Shown: positions 52,415 to 61,276, numbered from the stretch's first letter. The stretch: DNA of 64,000 nt from an uncultured Clostridia bacterium (GCA_947627455.1 CANQWC010000004.1:1-64000); one strand, 5' to 3'. Made by a program: numbers and translations. Notes: generated by a model not told the origin, from the sequence alone.

Positions 52415-53534
52415 AGTTGCCGAGGAACTTGAAGCTCTCGCAGGACTGCTCGAGGCTTTCGAGCAGAGCGGCGACCTTGGGGTCGCGGACTGAGCCCTGC
52501 ATCTCGAAGAAGAACATGAACTCGAAATCGTGGCCGACGATGGGGCAGCTTTCAAGCTTTATCAGGTTGATCTCGAGCGCGGTGAGCTTTGCAAGAATCT
52601 CATAGAGCGCGCCCGGGCGGTGCTTCAGCGCGAGGATAAGGCTTATCCTGTCCGCCCCCGGGTAGATTTCGGGCTCGCGGGAGATGCAGATGAAGCGGGT
52701 GTAGTTGTTGTCGCTGTTCTGAATGTCCTTGGCGATCGGGACGAGGCCGTAGAGCTCGCAGGCGGAGTGAGAGGCTATCGCGGCGATGTCGCCGAATTCG
52801 GAACGCGCGGCAAGCTCGGCGGCCATCGCGGTATTCGCGCAGGGGACGACCTTTACCCTGTCGCCGAGGCCTTTTAAGAATTCCGAGCACTGGCCGAGAG
52901 CCTGCTCGTGCGAGCGGATCTCGCGTATTTTGTCGAGGGTCGCGCCCTTTTGGGCCAGAAGCTCGTGGCGGACAAAGAGCCTTTCGCTTCGCACTATTTT
53001 GACGTTCTTGCGGTTCAAGAGGTCGTAATTCGCCCTTACAGAGCCGTTTGAGCTGTTCTCGATCGGCACGACGCCGAATCGGCAGAGGCCGCTTTCAACC
53101 GCGTCGAAAACCGCCTCGAAGCTCTTGAAGAAGATGAGATTGCCGCGGGGGAACATTCGGTCGGCGGCCATCTGGGCATATGCGCCCTCGACGCCCTGAA
53201 CCGCCACCGTTCCTGTCTGGGGAAACTCGCCGCAATTCAGGGAAAGCGCCTTTGTGACCTCGCCCCTGACCGCGCCGCCGTAGGGCGAACGCGTCTCGCG
53301 GTAAGCGCGGCCGAGCTCGAAGAGATATGTATAGAAGCGGTGAATAAACGGCTCAAGGCTGCCGCTGTTTTCGCCCGCCCACTTCAAAAGCCCGCGCTCG
53401 CGGGACTTTATCTCGGCAGGGGTGAGCGCGCCGCTTTTAACGGCGAGATCCGAAAGCTCCATCCTCTTTAAAATCAGGGGCAGGAGCTCCTTGTCGAGGC
53501 TGTCGATTTCGTTTCTTATTTCGTTAAGCTCCAT
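52401..53534 (-). CDS. pheA: Bifunctional chorismate mutase/prephenate dehydratase
   Basis: 377 aa. AroQ-type chorismate mutase (~1-85, ELNEIRNEIDSLDKELLPLI), prephenate dehydratase (~100-280, with VAVQGVEGAYAQMAA and FGVVPIENSSNGSV), and a C-terminal ACT domain (~290-370, GALYEILAKLTALEINLIKL, then ESCPIVGHDFEFMFF) that senses phenylalanine. Makes phenylpyruvate for Phe synthesis. Preceded by DAHP synthase 15 bp upstream, so the first and branch steps of aromatic synthesis are together. Confidence 0.93.
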   Translation of the reverse strand: MELNEIRNEIDSLDKELLPLILKRMELSDLAVKSGALTPAEIKSRERGLLKWAGENSGSLEPFIHRFYTYLFELGRAYRETRSPYGGAVRGEVTKALSLNCGEFPQTGTVAVQGVEGAYAQMAADRMFPRGNLIFFKSFEAVFDAVESGLCRFGVVPIENSSNGSVRANYDLLNRKNVKIVRSERLFVRHELLAQKGATLDKIREIRSHEQALGQCSEFLKGLGDRVKVVPCANTAMAAELAARSEFGDIAAIASHSACELYGLVPIAKDIQNSDNNYTRFICISREPEIYPGADRISLILALKHRPGALYEILAKLTALEINLIKLESCPIVGHDFEFMFFFEMQGSVRDPKVAALLESLEQSCESFKFLGNYAEV

Positions 53535-53549
53535 TTTTTGAACCTCCGT

Positions 53550-54533
53550 TTATCCCCTGATCTTTTCGGCGAGAGCGCCGAATTTTTCGGGCTTTAATGA
53601 TAGAGGGCCGTCGCACATGGCGTGCTCGGGGTCGTTGTGAACGGTGACTATAACGCCGTCGGCGCCCGCGGCTATCGAGGCCAGAGCAAGCGGCTCGACA
53701 AGGGTATATTTTCCCGAGGCGTCGGACGGGTCGGTCAAAACGGGAAGATGGGAGAGCTGTTTGAGCATCGGAACAGCGGTTATGTCAAGATTGAACGCGA
53801 CAGAGCTCTCAAACGTTCTGATTCCGCGCTCGCACAAGATGACATTCGGGTTGCCGCCGTTCATTATGTATTCGGCGCTCATCAAAAGCTCTTCATAGGT
53901 GGCGCTCACGGCGCGCTTTAAGAGAACGGGCTTGTTCATCGCGCCGAGGGTCCTTAAGAGCTCGTAGTTGCGCATGTTTCGCCCGCCGACGATTATCAGG
54001 TCGACGTCGGTGAAAAGCTCAGACTGAGAGGGGTCGGCGATTTCGGCCGCTATCGGAAGCCCCGAGGCCCTTTTCGCCGTCACGAGGAGCTTTACACCCT
54101 CCTCACGAAGACCTTGGAAGGAATAGGGCGAGGTGCGGGACTTGAATGCCCCGCCCCAAAGGATATCTGCGCCGAGGGCCGAGAGGGTTTTTGAGAGCGG
54201 GATTATCTGCTCCTCGGATTCGACCGAGCCCGGGCCCGCGATTATCACCTTTTTATCGCCGCCGATTTCAACCCCGCCAACGTTTATCACGCTGTCGGTC
54301 GGGTGGAATTTTCGGTTCGCGCACTTATAGGGCTCCTGAACGCGCCTTACCGCCTCGACGATATCGAGGGCGGAAATCAAGTCGATATCAAGCGCCGACG
54401 TGTCGCCGACAAGCCCGAGGATAGTCTGTTGGGCGCCGACGGTGGTCTGAACGCTTATGCCCTTTGATTCGAGCCATGTCATCAGCCCGCGAAGCTGGGC
54501 CTTGTCGGGGTTTTGTTTGAGAATTACAACCAT
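53550..54533 (-). CDS. aroF: 3-deoxy-7-phosphoheptulonate (DAHP) synthase
   Basis: First enzyme of the shikimate pathway, type I-beta, 327 aa. N-terminal ferredoxin-like regulatory domain (~1-65, ending in DIVEAVRRVQEPYK), then the barrel with GPGSVESEEQIIP, GGAFKSRTSPYSFQG, ERGIRTFESS, LPVLTDPSDASGK and VTVHNDPEHAMCDG. All substrate- and metal-site regions look intact. Six bp from the upstream gene. Confidence 0.93.
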   Translation of the reverse strand: MVVILKQNPDKAQLRGLMTWLESKGISVQTTVGAQQTILGLVGDTSALDIDLISALDIVEAVRRVQEPYKCANRKFHPTDSVINVGGVEIGGDKKVIIAGPGSVESEEQIIPLSKTLSALGADILWGGAFKSRTSPYSFQGLREEGVKLLVTAKRASGLPIAAEIADPSQSELFTDVDLIIVGGRNMRNYELLRTLGAMNKPVLLKRAVSATYEELLMSAEYIMNGGNPNVILCERGIRTFESSVAFNLDITAVPMLKQLSHLPVLTDPSDASGKYTLVEPLALASIAAGADGVIVTVHNDPEHAMCDGPLSLKPEKFGALAEKIRG

Positions 54534-54539
54534 TTTCTG

Positions 54540-55298
54540 TCACTCGTAATCGACGACGTTGACCCAGTTGAGCAGGAACTCGCGCTCCTTCTCTTTTTCT
54601 TTTACCGACTGGGAAGCCGCAACTATCGGCATCCACTTTTGGACATACTGCTTTGCGGTGTCGGATTCCTTGCAGAAGAGGTCGAGATATTTCTTTGCGG
54701 TGTCGAACCTGCCCTCAAGGCAGAAGAGAAGATAGGTTCGGGCGGCGTCTGCCGAGGCGTTGCCTTGGGTCGCGTGGGCCCAGTCGATGATGTAAAGCTC
54801 GCCCGATTCGGAGACTATTACGTTAGACGGGTTGAAGTCGCCGTGGCAGACCTTGTTGTGCTTCGGCATGCCGTCGAGACGGACATGGAGCTCGTATCTT
54901 GTCGTGGCGTCGAGGCGGGCCTGAGATATCTTTGAATTCATTTTGTCTTTGAGCTTGTTGAGCATCGGGCAGGTGTGGCTCTGGACAGAGATCTGAAGCT
55001 CAACGAAGGTTTTAAGGTATTCGTCCTCTTTCTCGGGGTGCTCGGCCATAAGCTCGGCAAGGGTCTTGCCCTCGATATATTCGGCGACGATCGCCCAGCG
55101 GCCGTCGACAGTCGTGACCTCAAGAAGCTTCGGCATTTTAATGCCTGTCTCCTCGATTCGGGCGTGGTTGAGGGCTTCGTTGAGGATAAGCGCCTTTGAA
55201 TAGCCCTCGACAAAAAGCTTTATGCAGCGGTCGCCGTCGCGATAGACGGTTTTGGTCGGCCTTTCGGCGATTATTTCAGCATTATTGAGATTCATCAT
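54540..55298 (-). CDS. Aminoglycoside-phosphotransferase/choline-kinase-like protein
   Basis: 252 aa, protein-kinase-like fold. Catalytic loop HGDFNPSNVIV (Brenner motif H-G-D-x-x-x-x-N) and metal Asp in LYIIDWAHA; N-terminal lobe Lys in CIKLF. The start ATG at 55298 overlaps the adhE stop (ATGA). Substrate is unknown; the family phosphorylates small molecules, and drug resistance is not implied. Position between adhE and the aromatic genes gives no clear hint. Confidence 0.82.
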   Translation of the reverse strand: MMNLNNAEIIAERPTKTVYRDGDRCIKLFVEGYSKALILNEALNHARIEETGIKMPKLLEVTTVDGRWAIVAEYIEGKTLAELMAEHPEKEDEYLKTFVELQISVQSHTCPMLNKLKDKMNSKISQARLDATTRYELHVRLDGMPKHNKVCHGDFNPSNVIVSESGELYIIDWAHATQGNASADAARTYLLFCLEGRFDTAKKYLDLFCKESDTAKQYVQKWMPIVAASQSVKEKEKEREFLLNWVNVVDYE

Positions 55299-57910
55299 TC
55301 TTCGCTCCATTTTCTGCCGTAATAGGCGTCAAGATACATTTTCTTAATCTCGCTCATCAGAGGATACCTCGGGTTCGCGCCCGTGCACTGGTCGTCGAAC
55401 GCGTTCTCGACCATGTCGTCGAGCCTGTCGAGGAAGTCCTTTTCATCGGGGGCATAGTCGCGGATAGTCGGCTTGATGCCGATCTTCTCCTTAAGCTCGT
55501 CGATGGCCTTTATGAGGCTTTCGACCTTTTGGGCGTCGTCGCGGCCCTTAAGACCGAGGGCTTCGGCGATCTCGGCATATCTTCTCTGCGCGTGGGGATA
55601 GGCATACTGAGGGAAGGTGCCCATCTTTGCGGGGGCTTCGGCCGAGTTGAAGCGGATAACCTCGTCAATTAAAAGCGCGTTGGCGATTCCGTGGGCGATG
55701 TGATGATAGGCGCCGAGCTTGTGGGCCATCGAGTGGCAGACGCCGAGGAAAGCGTTCGCAAAGGCCATGCCCGCCATAGTCGCGGCGTTGGCCATTTTTT
55801 CGCGGGCGAGGGCGTTTGTGCCGTCGTTGTAGGCGATCGGGAGATATTCAAAGATGACCTTCAAAGCCTGAATCGCGAGGCCGTCGGTATAGTCGGTGGC
55901 CATCACCGAGACATAGGCCTCGAGCGCGTGAGTGACCGCGTCGATGCCCGAGGCGGCGGTAAGGCCCTTCGGGGCGGTCATGTGGAAATCGGTGTCGATT
56001 ATCGCCATGTCGGGCAGGAGTTCGTAGTCGGCAAGGGGATATTTCACCCCTGTTTTTTCGTCGGTGATTACCGCGAACGGAGTGACCTCAGAGCCTGTTC
56101 CCGCAGAGGTCGGGATCGCGGCAAAGTAAGCTTTTTCACCCATCTTCGGGAAGGTGTAGACCCTCTTTCTTATGTCGGAGAAGCGCATCGCCATATCGGC
56201 AAAATCGGCCTCGGGGTGCTCATAAAGAACCCACATTATCTTTGCGGCGTCCATCGCCGAGCCGCCTCCGAGCGCGATTATAAGGTCAGGAGCAAAGTCG
56301 GTCATCGCCTTGGCGCCCGATTTTGCGGAGGCAAGTGTCGGGTCGGGCTCGACATCAAAGAACGATGTGAACTTAAGCCCGAGCTCGTGAAGTTTATCTT
56401 CAATCGGCTTGGTGTAGCCGTTTTTGTAGAGGAAGCTGTCGGTGACTATGAACGCGCGCTTTTTGCCCGAGTGCGCAAGCTCTTCAAGCGCGACGGGCAG
56501 GCAGCCCTGCTTTATATAGACCTTTTCGGGTGCGCGGAACCAGAGCATATTCTCTCTCCTTTCGGCGACGGTTTTAATGTTGAGAAGATGTTTTACGCCG
56601 ACATTCTCGGATACCGAGTTGCCGCCCCATGAGCCGCAGCCCAGAGTAAGCGAGGGGGCGAGCCTGAAGTTGTAAAGGTCGCCGATGCCGCCGTGGGACG
56701 ACGGAGTGTTCACCAAAATTCGGCAGGTCTTCATTCGCTCGGCAAACTCGTGAAGCTTTTCGCCCTCGGTCGCGGTGTTGAGGTATATCGACGAGGTGTG
56801 GCCGAAGCCGCCGTCGGCGATGAGCCTTTCGGCCTTGGCGAACGCGTCGTGAATGTCCTTGGCTTTATACATCGCGAGGACGGGGGAGAGCTTTTCGTGG
56901 GCGAATTCCTCCGAGAGCTCGACGCTCTCGACCTCGCCGATTAAAATTTTTGTCGACGGCGGAACCTCGACCCCGCAGAGCTTTGCGATGGTCGGGGCGG
57001 TCTGTCCGACTATCTTTGCGTTGAGCGCGCCGTTGATTATCATTGTGCGGCGAACCTTGTCGGTCTCCTCGGGAGAGAGGAAGTAGCAGCCGCGCTTTTT
57101 GAATTCCTCTTTGACGGCGTTGTAGACGCCCTTGAGGACGATTACCGATTGCTCCGAAGCGCAAATCATTCCGTTGTCAAATGTTTTGGAGTGGATTATC
57201 GAGTTTACAGCGAGTAATATATCGGCGGTGTCGTCGATAATCGCGGGGGTGTTTCCCGCTCCGACGCCGAGCGCGGGCTTGCCGCTTGAATAGGCCGATT
57301 TTACCATTCCCGCGCCGCCCGTCGCAAGGATTATATCGGCCTCGCGCATTAAAAGATTGGTCATCTCGAGGGTGGGAATGTCTATCCAAGAGATGATGCC
57401 CTCGGGGGCTCCCGCCTCGACAGCGGCCTCAAGAACAATTTTAGCCGCCTCGATAGTCGACTTCTTCGCCCTAGGGTGGGGGCTGATGATGATTCCGTTG
57501 CGGGTCTTTAACGAGATGAGCGTCTTGAAAATCGCGGTTGAGGTCGGGTTGGTGGTCGGAATCACCGCTGCGATGACGCCGATAGGCTCGGCGATTTTCA
57601 TCACGCCGCCCGATTTATCCTCCTCGATGACGCCGCAGGTCTTGACGTTTTTATACTGATTGTAAATATATTCGCTCGCGTAGTGGTTCTTGATGACCTT
57701 GTCCTCAACAACGCCCATGCCCGTTTCCTCTACCGCCATTTTTGCGAGCGGGATTCGCTGACGGTTGGCGGCCGTCGCCGCGGCAAGGAAGATTTTATCG
57801 ACTTCCTCCTGAGAATACTCGGCGAAGCGCGCCTGCGCCTCACGGACGCGCTTTAAAGCTTCTTCAAGCTTCGGAACGCTGTCGACGGTTTCATAGTTTC
57901 TCTTTTCCAT
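55295..57910 (-). CDS. adhE: Bifunctional acetaldehyde-CoA/alcohol dehydrogenase
   Basis: Reduces acetyl-CoA to ethanol and recycles NAD in fermentation, 871 aa. N-terminal aldehyde dehydrogenase (~1-440) with nucleophile Cys in FDNGMICASEQSVIV; linker; C-terminal iron-dependent alcohol dehydrogenase (~460-860) with LGGGSAMDAAK, TSAGTGSEVTPFA and the His-rich metal region GVCHSMAHKLGAYHHIAHG. Such proteins form spirosomes. AGGAGG precedes the ATG. It is 30 bp behind the phosphoesterase gene. Confidence 0.96.
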   Translation of the reverse strand: MEKRNYETVDSVPKLEEALKRVREAQARFAEYSQEEVDKIFLAAATAANRQRIPLAKMAVEETGMGVVEDKVIKNHYASEYIYNQYKNVKTCGVIEEDKSGGVMKIAEPIGVIAAVIPTTNPTSTAIFKTLISLKTRNGIIISPHPRAKKSTIEAAKIVLEAAVEAGAPEGIISWIDIPTLEMTNLLMREADIILATGGAGMVKSAYSSGKPALGVGAGNTPAIIDDTADILLAVNSIIHSKTFDNGMICASEQSVIVLKGVYNAVKEEFKKRGCYFLSPEETDKVRRTMIINGALNAKIVGQTAPTIAKLCGVEVPPSTKILIGEVESVELSEEFAHEKLSPVLAMYKAKDIHDAFAKAERLIADGGFGHTSSIYLNTATEGEKLHEFAERMKTCRILVNTPSSHGGIGDLYNFRLAPSLTLGCGSWGGNSVSENVGVKHLLNIKTVAERRENMLWFRAPEKVYIKQGCLPVALEELAHSGKKRAFIVTDSFLYKNGYTKPIEDKLHELGLKFTSFFDVEPDPTLASAKSGAKAMTDFAPDLIIALGGGSAMDAAKIMWVLYEHPEADFADMAMRFSDIRKRVYTFPKMGEKAYFAAIPTSAGTGSEVTPFAVITDEKTGVKYPLADYELLPDMAIIDTDFHMTAPKGLTAASGIDAVTHALEAYVSVMATDYTDGLAIQALKVIFEYLPIAYNDGTNALAREKMANAATMAGMAFANAFLGVCHSMAHKLGAYHHIAHGIANALLIDEVIRFNSAEAPAKMGTFPQYAYPHAQRRYAEIAEALGLKGRDDAQKVESLIKAIDELKEKIGIKPTIRDYAPDEKDFLDRLDDMVENAFDDQCTGANPRYPLMSEIKKMYLDAYYGRKWSEE

Positions 57911-57940
57911 AAAACTCCTCCTAAAAAATTATCGAAATTA

Positions 57941-58480
57941 TTATGTCAGCTCGCGCGAGTCGTACCGATTGCCATCGAGCGAAGTCCAGTCAAGGGTGCT
58001 GCCCTCCCAGAGAATAAAGCCCTTGGGGCTTCCCTCCTTCGGAATCGACACCGAGCCGGGGTTTGCGAACAGAACGCCGTTTTTAACTGTGTTGTCGGGA
58101 ACATGGGTGTGCCCCGAAAATACCGCCTTGATCCCGCCGAGCGCAAGCCTCTCCATGTCCTTATGGCCGTGGATCGCAAGCGCCGCGACGACGCCGTTAT
58201 AAATAAGCGCGGTCTCGGACATCATGGGAAAGTTCAGAACCATCTGGTCGACCTCGCTGTCGCAGTTGCCCTTTATGCAGATGATTCGGTCGGCGTAGGC
58301 GTTGAGCATGTCGGCGACGGCCTTGGGGTCATAGCCCTCGCATAGGCCGTTTCTCGGGCCGTGGTAGAGGATATCGCCCAAAAGCAGAAGCTTTTCGGCG
58401 CCCGAGGCGTCGAAGCGTTCAAGAAGCCTTCGGCAATATTCGGCCGAGCCGTGGATATCCGAAGCTATCATTATTTTCAT
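57941..58480 (-). CDS. yfcE: YfcE-type metallophosphoesterase
   Basis: 179 aa calcineurin-like phosphodiesterase. Metal-binding motifs D-x-H (IASDIHGS), GDxxxHG (LLLGDILYHGPR), KGNCDSE, AIHGHKD and SGHTHVPD are all present. Acts on small phosphodiesters; natural substrate unsettled. First gene of the eight-gene minus-strand run ending at 51240. Confidence 0.9.
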   Translation of the reverse strand: MKIMIASDIHGSAEYCRRLLERFDASGAEKLLLLGDILYHGPRNGLCEGYDPKAVADMLNAYADRIICIKGNCDSEVDQMVLNFPMMSETALIYNGVVAALAIHGHKDMERLALGGIKAVFSGHTHVPDNTVKNGVLFANPGSVSIPKEGSPKGFILWEGSTLDWTSLDGNRYDSRELT

Positions 58481-58516
58481 ATTTTCACCCCTCGCCCGCC
58501 TGCTTATACATATTAC

Positions 58517-58545
58517 AGTATATCAGAAACCCGCGTTAAAGTCAA
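58517..58545 (-). promoter_or_regulatory. Promoter of the yfcE-adhE-aroF-pheA-bioY operon
   Basis: Minus strand TTGACT, 17-bp spacer, TATACT, ~30 bp before the yfcE start. Confidence 0.8.
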
Positions 58546-58581
58546 TAAACCCGCGATGTTTCAGCATTTGCTACAAAAAAA

Positions 58582-58607
58582 TCCGACTTAGCAATCGCGA
58601 AGTCGGA
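58582..58607. terminator. Bidirectional terminator
   Basis: TCCGACTT-AGCAATCGCG-AAGTCGGA with T-runs on both strands; ends the minus-strand gene at 58615. Confidence 0.85.
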
Positions 58608-58614
58608 ATTTTTA

Positions 58615-59100
58615 TCACTCTGAGCCGCCGTCAAGAGCGCTGCTTTTTATCTCGCCCAAAATTCTGGCGGCCTCGGGGCTGTTTGAGTCTTCTCTGAGAA
58701 GTTTTAACGCCGAATAGATCTCGTCGGCATAAGGCATCATCGCCTCACGGTTGATGAGCATGGCCTCGGAAACCGCGTAGCAAACGCTCGCAACTGCGGG
58801 GTCGGCGTCGGAATGGAGCTTCGGGTTGACGTCGGCGCGAATGTCCGACTCGGTCACCAGCACCGAAAAGGCGTGAAACTGCTCGGCCGCGGCGTTCCAG
58901 TCGCTGAGCTTGCCGCTCTCGAGGTAATCCTCAAGATCATCGGCGGCATAGATAAGGTGGCTTTCGTAGTAGACCTTGTTCCACCTGATGTATTTGTTGA
59001 GGTCGATTTTCGTCGACAGCCAGAGTATGCAGAAAATTATCGCGACAAAAAACCAAGCAAGAAGCATCAGCTTGCCCTTGGTCGACTTTGAAATCTTCAT
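58615..59100 (-). CDS. Membrane protein of unknown function
   Basis: 161 aa, one membrane helix (~12-30, LMLLAWFFVAIIFCILWL), then a helical extracytoplasmic part (YYESHLIYAADDLEDYLESG, then MLINREAMMPYADEIYSAL). ATG at 59100 follows AAAGG by 6 nt. No family recognised. Its upstream region is occupied by two antisense-type RNA units on the other strand. Confidence 0.7.
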   Translation of the reverse strand: MKISKSTKGKLMLLAWFFVAIIFCILWLSTKIDLNKYIRWNKVYYESHLIYAADDLEDYLESGKLSDWNAAAEQFHAFSVLVTESDIRADVNPKLHSDADPAVASVCYAVSEAMLINREAMMPYADEIYSALKLLREDSNSPEAARILGEIKSSALDGGSE

Positions 59101-59122
59101 GGCTGACCTTTCCGCAAAACGC

Positions 59123-59150
59123 TTGACAAAGATGAAATGTGTGGTATAAT
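59123..59150 (+). promoter_or_regulatory. Promoter of the toxin-less antisense RNA unit
   Basis: TTGACA, 16-bp spacer, TATAAT. About 80 percent identical over 40 bp to the promoter at 59275, indicating duplication. Confidence 0.85.
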
Positions 59151-59156
59151 ATAAGC

Positions 59157-59250
59157 AGCGAGGAGACCCGACGGGTCGCTGAACGGCAAGGAACAAATGT
59201 CAGATTATACTGACAAGAGCCGTTTGTGGATCAGACAAACGGCTTGTTTT
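59157..59250 (+). ncRNA. Small RNA, probable orphan copy of the antitoxin RNA
   Basis: A ~95-nt transcript is bounded by the promoter at 59123 and a terminator GCCGTTTGT-GGATCAG-ACAAACGGC with TTGTTTTT. It has an internal TGTCAG-ATTATA-CTGACA hairpin. The opposite strand keeps only traces of the toxin region (a GGGGCAGC stretch and ACATAAAAAC before the terminator) and no open frame, so the toxin was probably deleted. Confidence 0.6.
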
Positions 59251-59274
59251 TATGTCGGAGCTCGAAGCTGCCCC

Positions 59275-59302
59275 TTGACAAAGCCGAAATGTGTGATATA
59301 AT
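59275..59302 (+). promoter_or_regulatory. Promoter of the antitoxin RNA
   Basis: TTGACA, 16-bp spacer, TATAAT, both hexamers perfect; start expected near 59309. Confidence 0.87.
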
Positions 59303-59308
59303 ATAAGT

Positions 59309-59392
59309 AGCAAAGAGCTGATTTGGCTCAGCTAAGTTTAACAGTTACAAAAAGCAACCGCCACTTTGGAAGAGCCGGCGGTTACTTTTTTA
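59309..59392 (+). ncRNA. Antisense antitoxin RNA of a type I toxin-antitoxin locus
   Basis: An ~85-nt RNA from the promoter at 59275. It has a 5' hairpin AGCTGA-TTTGGC-TCAGCT (59316-59333) and ends at AACCGCC...GGCGGTT (59356-59383) with ACTTTTTT. It runs against the toxin mRNA, sharing this hairpin as a bidirectional terminator and covering the last toxin codons. TCAGCT also occurs in the plus strand at 59486 in the toxin 5' leader, so the two RNAs can pair at both ends, as in the Fst/par system. Confidence 0.7.
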
Positions 59393-59453
59393 TGGTTTTG
59401 AATATTTCAAGAATGATAAAAGCCAAAACAACTATAAGTATCAATTCTTCCAT
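59382..59453 (-). CDS. 23-residue hydrophobic type I toxin-like peptide
   Basis: Peptide begins MEELILIVVLAFIILEIF and ends KTIKK: a short acidic start, one membrane helix and a basic tail, the usual layout of type I toxins. AAAGGGGG precedes the ATG by 9 nt but lies inside a CCCC-GAAA-GGGG hairpin (59462-59476), which would hide it. A second hairpin TCAGC-TCTCT-GCTGA lies at the mRNA 5' end (59486-59500). The stop codon is inside the shared terminator. Own perfect promoter. No family name assigned; toxicity is inferred from architecture. Confidence 0.7.
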   Translation of the reverse strand: MEELILIVVLAFIILEIFKTIKK

Positions 59454-59504
59454 TCGCTGCCACCCCCTTTCGGGGCTTTACCGCATCAGCTCTCTGCTGA
59501 AAGA

Positions 59505-59533
59505 ATTATACAATATATTTTTATTTTTGTCAA
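59505..59533 (-). promoter_or_regulatory. Promoter of the toxin mRNA
   Basis: Minus strand TTGACA, 17-bp spacer, TATAAT, both perfect; mRNA would start near 59498. Confidence 0.88.
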
Positions 59534-59535
59534 TT

Positions 59536-59564
59536 AAAAGCCCCCGCATGCATCGAGGGCTTTT
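59536..59564. terminator. Terminator after proS
   Basis: AAAAGCCC...GGGCTTTTTT, usable on both strands; separates proS from the toxin promoter. Confidence 0.85.
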
Positions 59565-59570
59565 TTACAT

Positions 59571-61013
59571 TTAATAGGCCTTGCCCCAAACGACCATGCA
59601 GGTCGCGGGCTTGCCGCAGCAGACGCATTTGTCGTCTATCTGCTCCTGATCAAAGGGTATGCAGCGCGAGCCTGCGCCCGTGAGCTCTTTGACCTTTTTC
59701 TCGCACTCTTCGTTGCCGCACCACATCGCCTTGACGAAGCCGTCGCCCTTTTCGGCGAGAGCGGCGTTTATCTCATCGACCGACTTGCAGGCGTAGGTCC
59801 TGCGCTCGCGGTTTTCAAGGGCTTTCTGATACATTCCGTCGTGAACCGCCTGAAGCCGCTCGTTTACGCGCTCGACAAGCTCATCGAGAGGTATAAAGGT
59901 CTTGTTGCGGTTGTGCCTTTCAACGGCGACGCAGTGGCCCTCTTCAATATCCCTCGGGCCGATCTCAATTCTCAGCGGAACGCCCTTCATCTCATACTCG
60001 GAATATTTCCACCCGGGCGACTGCTCGGAGTCGTCAAGCTTTACCCTCAGCCCCGCGGCCTTGAGGGTCTCGTAGAGCTCGTTCGCCTTTTCGAGGACGC
60101 CCTCTTTATGCTGGGCGACGGGGATTATCACAACCTGAATAGGCGCGACGGCGGGCGGAAGAACAAGGCCGTTGTCGTCGCCGTGGGTCATTATTATCGC
60201 GCCGATGAGGCGGGTGGTCACGCCCCATGAGGTCTGGTGGGGGACGCATACCGTGTTGTTCTTGTCGGTATAGGTGATGCCGAAAGCCTTTGCGAAGCCG
60301 TCGCCGAAATAGTGCGAGGTGCCCGCCTGAAGCGCCTTGCCGTCATGCATAAGCGCCTCGATGGCGTAGGTCGAGACCGCGCCCGCAAACTTGTCGCTCT
60401 CGGTCTTCTTGCCCTTGATGACAGGCATCGCGAGGGCCTGCTCGCAGAAATCGGCATAGACGTTTAACATTCTCTCGGTCTCTTCGATCGCCTCCTCGGC
60501 GGTGGCGTGGATAGTGTGGCCCTCCTGCCACAAGAACTCGCGCGAGCGCAGGAACGGACGGGTGGTCTTTTCCCATCTCACAACCGAGACCCACTGGTTA
60601 TAGAGCTTCGGGAGGTCGCGGTAGCTATGAACAATGTTCGCGTAGTGCTCGCAGAAAAGCGTCTCAGAGGTCGGGCGGACGCAGAGGCGCTCTTCAAGCT
60701 TCTCGTTTCCGCCGTGGGTGACCCACGCAACCTCGGGCGCGAAGCCCTCGACGTGGTCTTTCTCTTTATTCAGCAGGCTCTCGGGAATGAACATCGGCAT
60801 ACAGACGTTCTCGTGGCCGAGCTCCTTGAATTTTGAATCCAGAATCTTCTGCATGTTCTCCCATATCGCGTAGCCGTAGGGGCGAATGACCATGCAGCCC
60901 TTGACCGAGGTGTATTCGATCAGCTCCGCCTTTTTTACTATGTCGGTGTACCACTGCGCAAAATCCTCGTCCATTGAGGTTATCGAGGCAACCAATTTCT
61001 CGTTTTTAGCCAT
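59571..61013 (-). CDS. proS: Prolyl-tRNA synthetase (archaeal/eukaryotic-type, short)
   Basis: 480 aa, lacks the bacterial insertion editing domain. Class II motifs: [19 protein letters not shown], the [13 protein letters not shown] motif 2 loop, and [16 protein letters not shown] motif 3. Anticodon-binding domain follows, then a C-terminal zinc domain with Cys pairs in CGNEECEKK and CVCCGK and a terminal Tyr (GKAY), the hallmark of this ProS type. ATG at 61013 after AAGGAGT; an in-frame TTG at 61022 is possible. Confidence 0.95.
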   Translation of the reverse strand: MAKNEKLVASITSMDEDFAQWYTDIVKKAELIEYTSVKGCMVIRPYGYAIWENMQKILDSKFKELGHENVCMPMFIPESLLNKEKDHVEGFAPEVAWVTHGGNEKLEERLCVRPTSETLFCEHYANIVHSYRDLPKLYNQWVSVVRWEKTTRPFLRSREFLWQEGHTIHATAEEAIEETERMLNVYADFCEQALAMPVIKGKKTESDKFAGAVSTYAIEALMHDGKALQAGTSHYFGDGFAKAFGITYTDKNNTVCVPHQTSWGVTTRLIGAIIMTHGDDNGLVLPPAVAPIQVVIIPVAQHKEGVLEKANELYETLKAAGLRVKLDDSEQSPGWKYSEYEMKGVPLRIEIGPRDIEEGHCVAVERHNRNKTFIPLDELVERVNERLQAVHDGMYQKALENRERRTYACKSVDEINAALAEKGDGFVKAMWCGNEECEKKVKELTGAGSRCIPFDQEQIDDKCVCCGKPATCMVVWGKAY

Positions 61014-61049
61014 AATTTTCAATACTCCTTGTGATATTTATTTTGATTA

Positions 61050-61232
61050 TTACTCTTTGTCATCTTTATCTTCCACCCTTTCGGGTCGCGGCTCCTCGGG
61101 AGGCTGACCCTCTTCGGCAGATTTTCTATGACTGTCGATGAATTTCGCAAGCTTCGGGGTCAGAAGAATCAGAACATAGACACCCGCCAAGAGTATGAAC
61201 AGCTTGAGAAAGAAGACTCCCCATACGCCCAT
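61050..61232 (-). CDS. Small single-helix membrane protein, unknown
   Basis: 60 aa, N-terminal hydrophobic helix (FFLKLFILLAGVYVLILL), then a charged Pro/Glu-rich tail (EEGQPPEEPRPERVEDKDDK). ATG at 61232 lies 8 nt from AAAGGGG. It sits between the MATE gene (44 bp) and proS (36 bp) on the same strand, probably co-transcribed. No family recognised. Confidence 0.6.
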   Translation of the reverse strand: MGVWGVFFLKLFILLAGVYVLILLTPKLAKFIDSHRKSAEEGQPPEEPRPERVEDKDDKE

Positions 61233-61276
61233 TTCAAGCGCCCCTTTCTTTTTGGCAAACACTTTTAAACACTATA

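Noticed and set aside
54540..55298. Aminoglycoside resistance gene
   Set aside because: Only the general kinase-like motifs are present; nothing ties it to an antibiotic substrate, and its operon is metabolic.
19000..57000. Long antisense frames opposite FtsX, adhE, thrS, the surface protein and others
   Set aside because: They mirror GC-rich codon structure of well-supported genes and lack ribosome sites.
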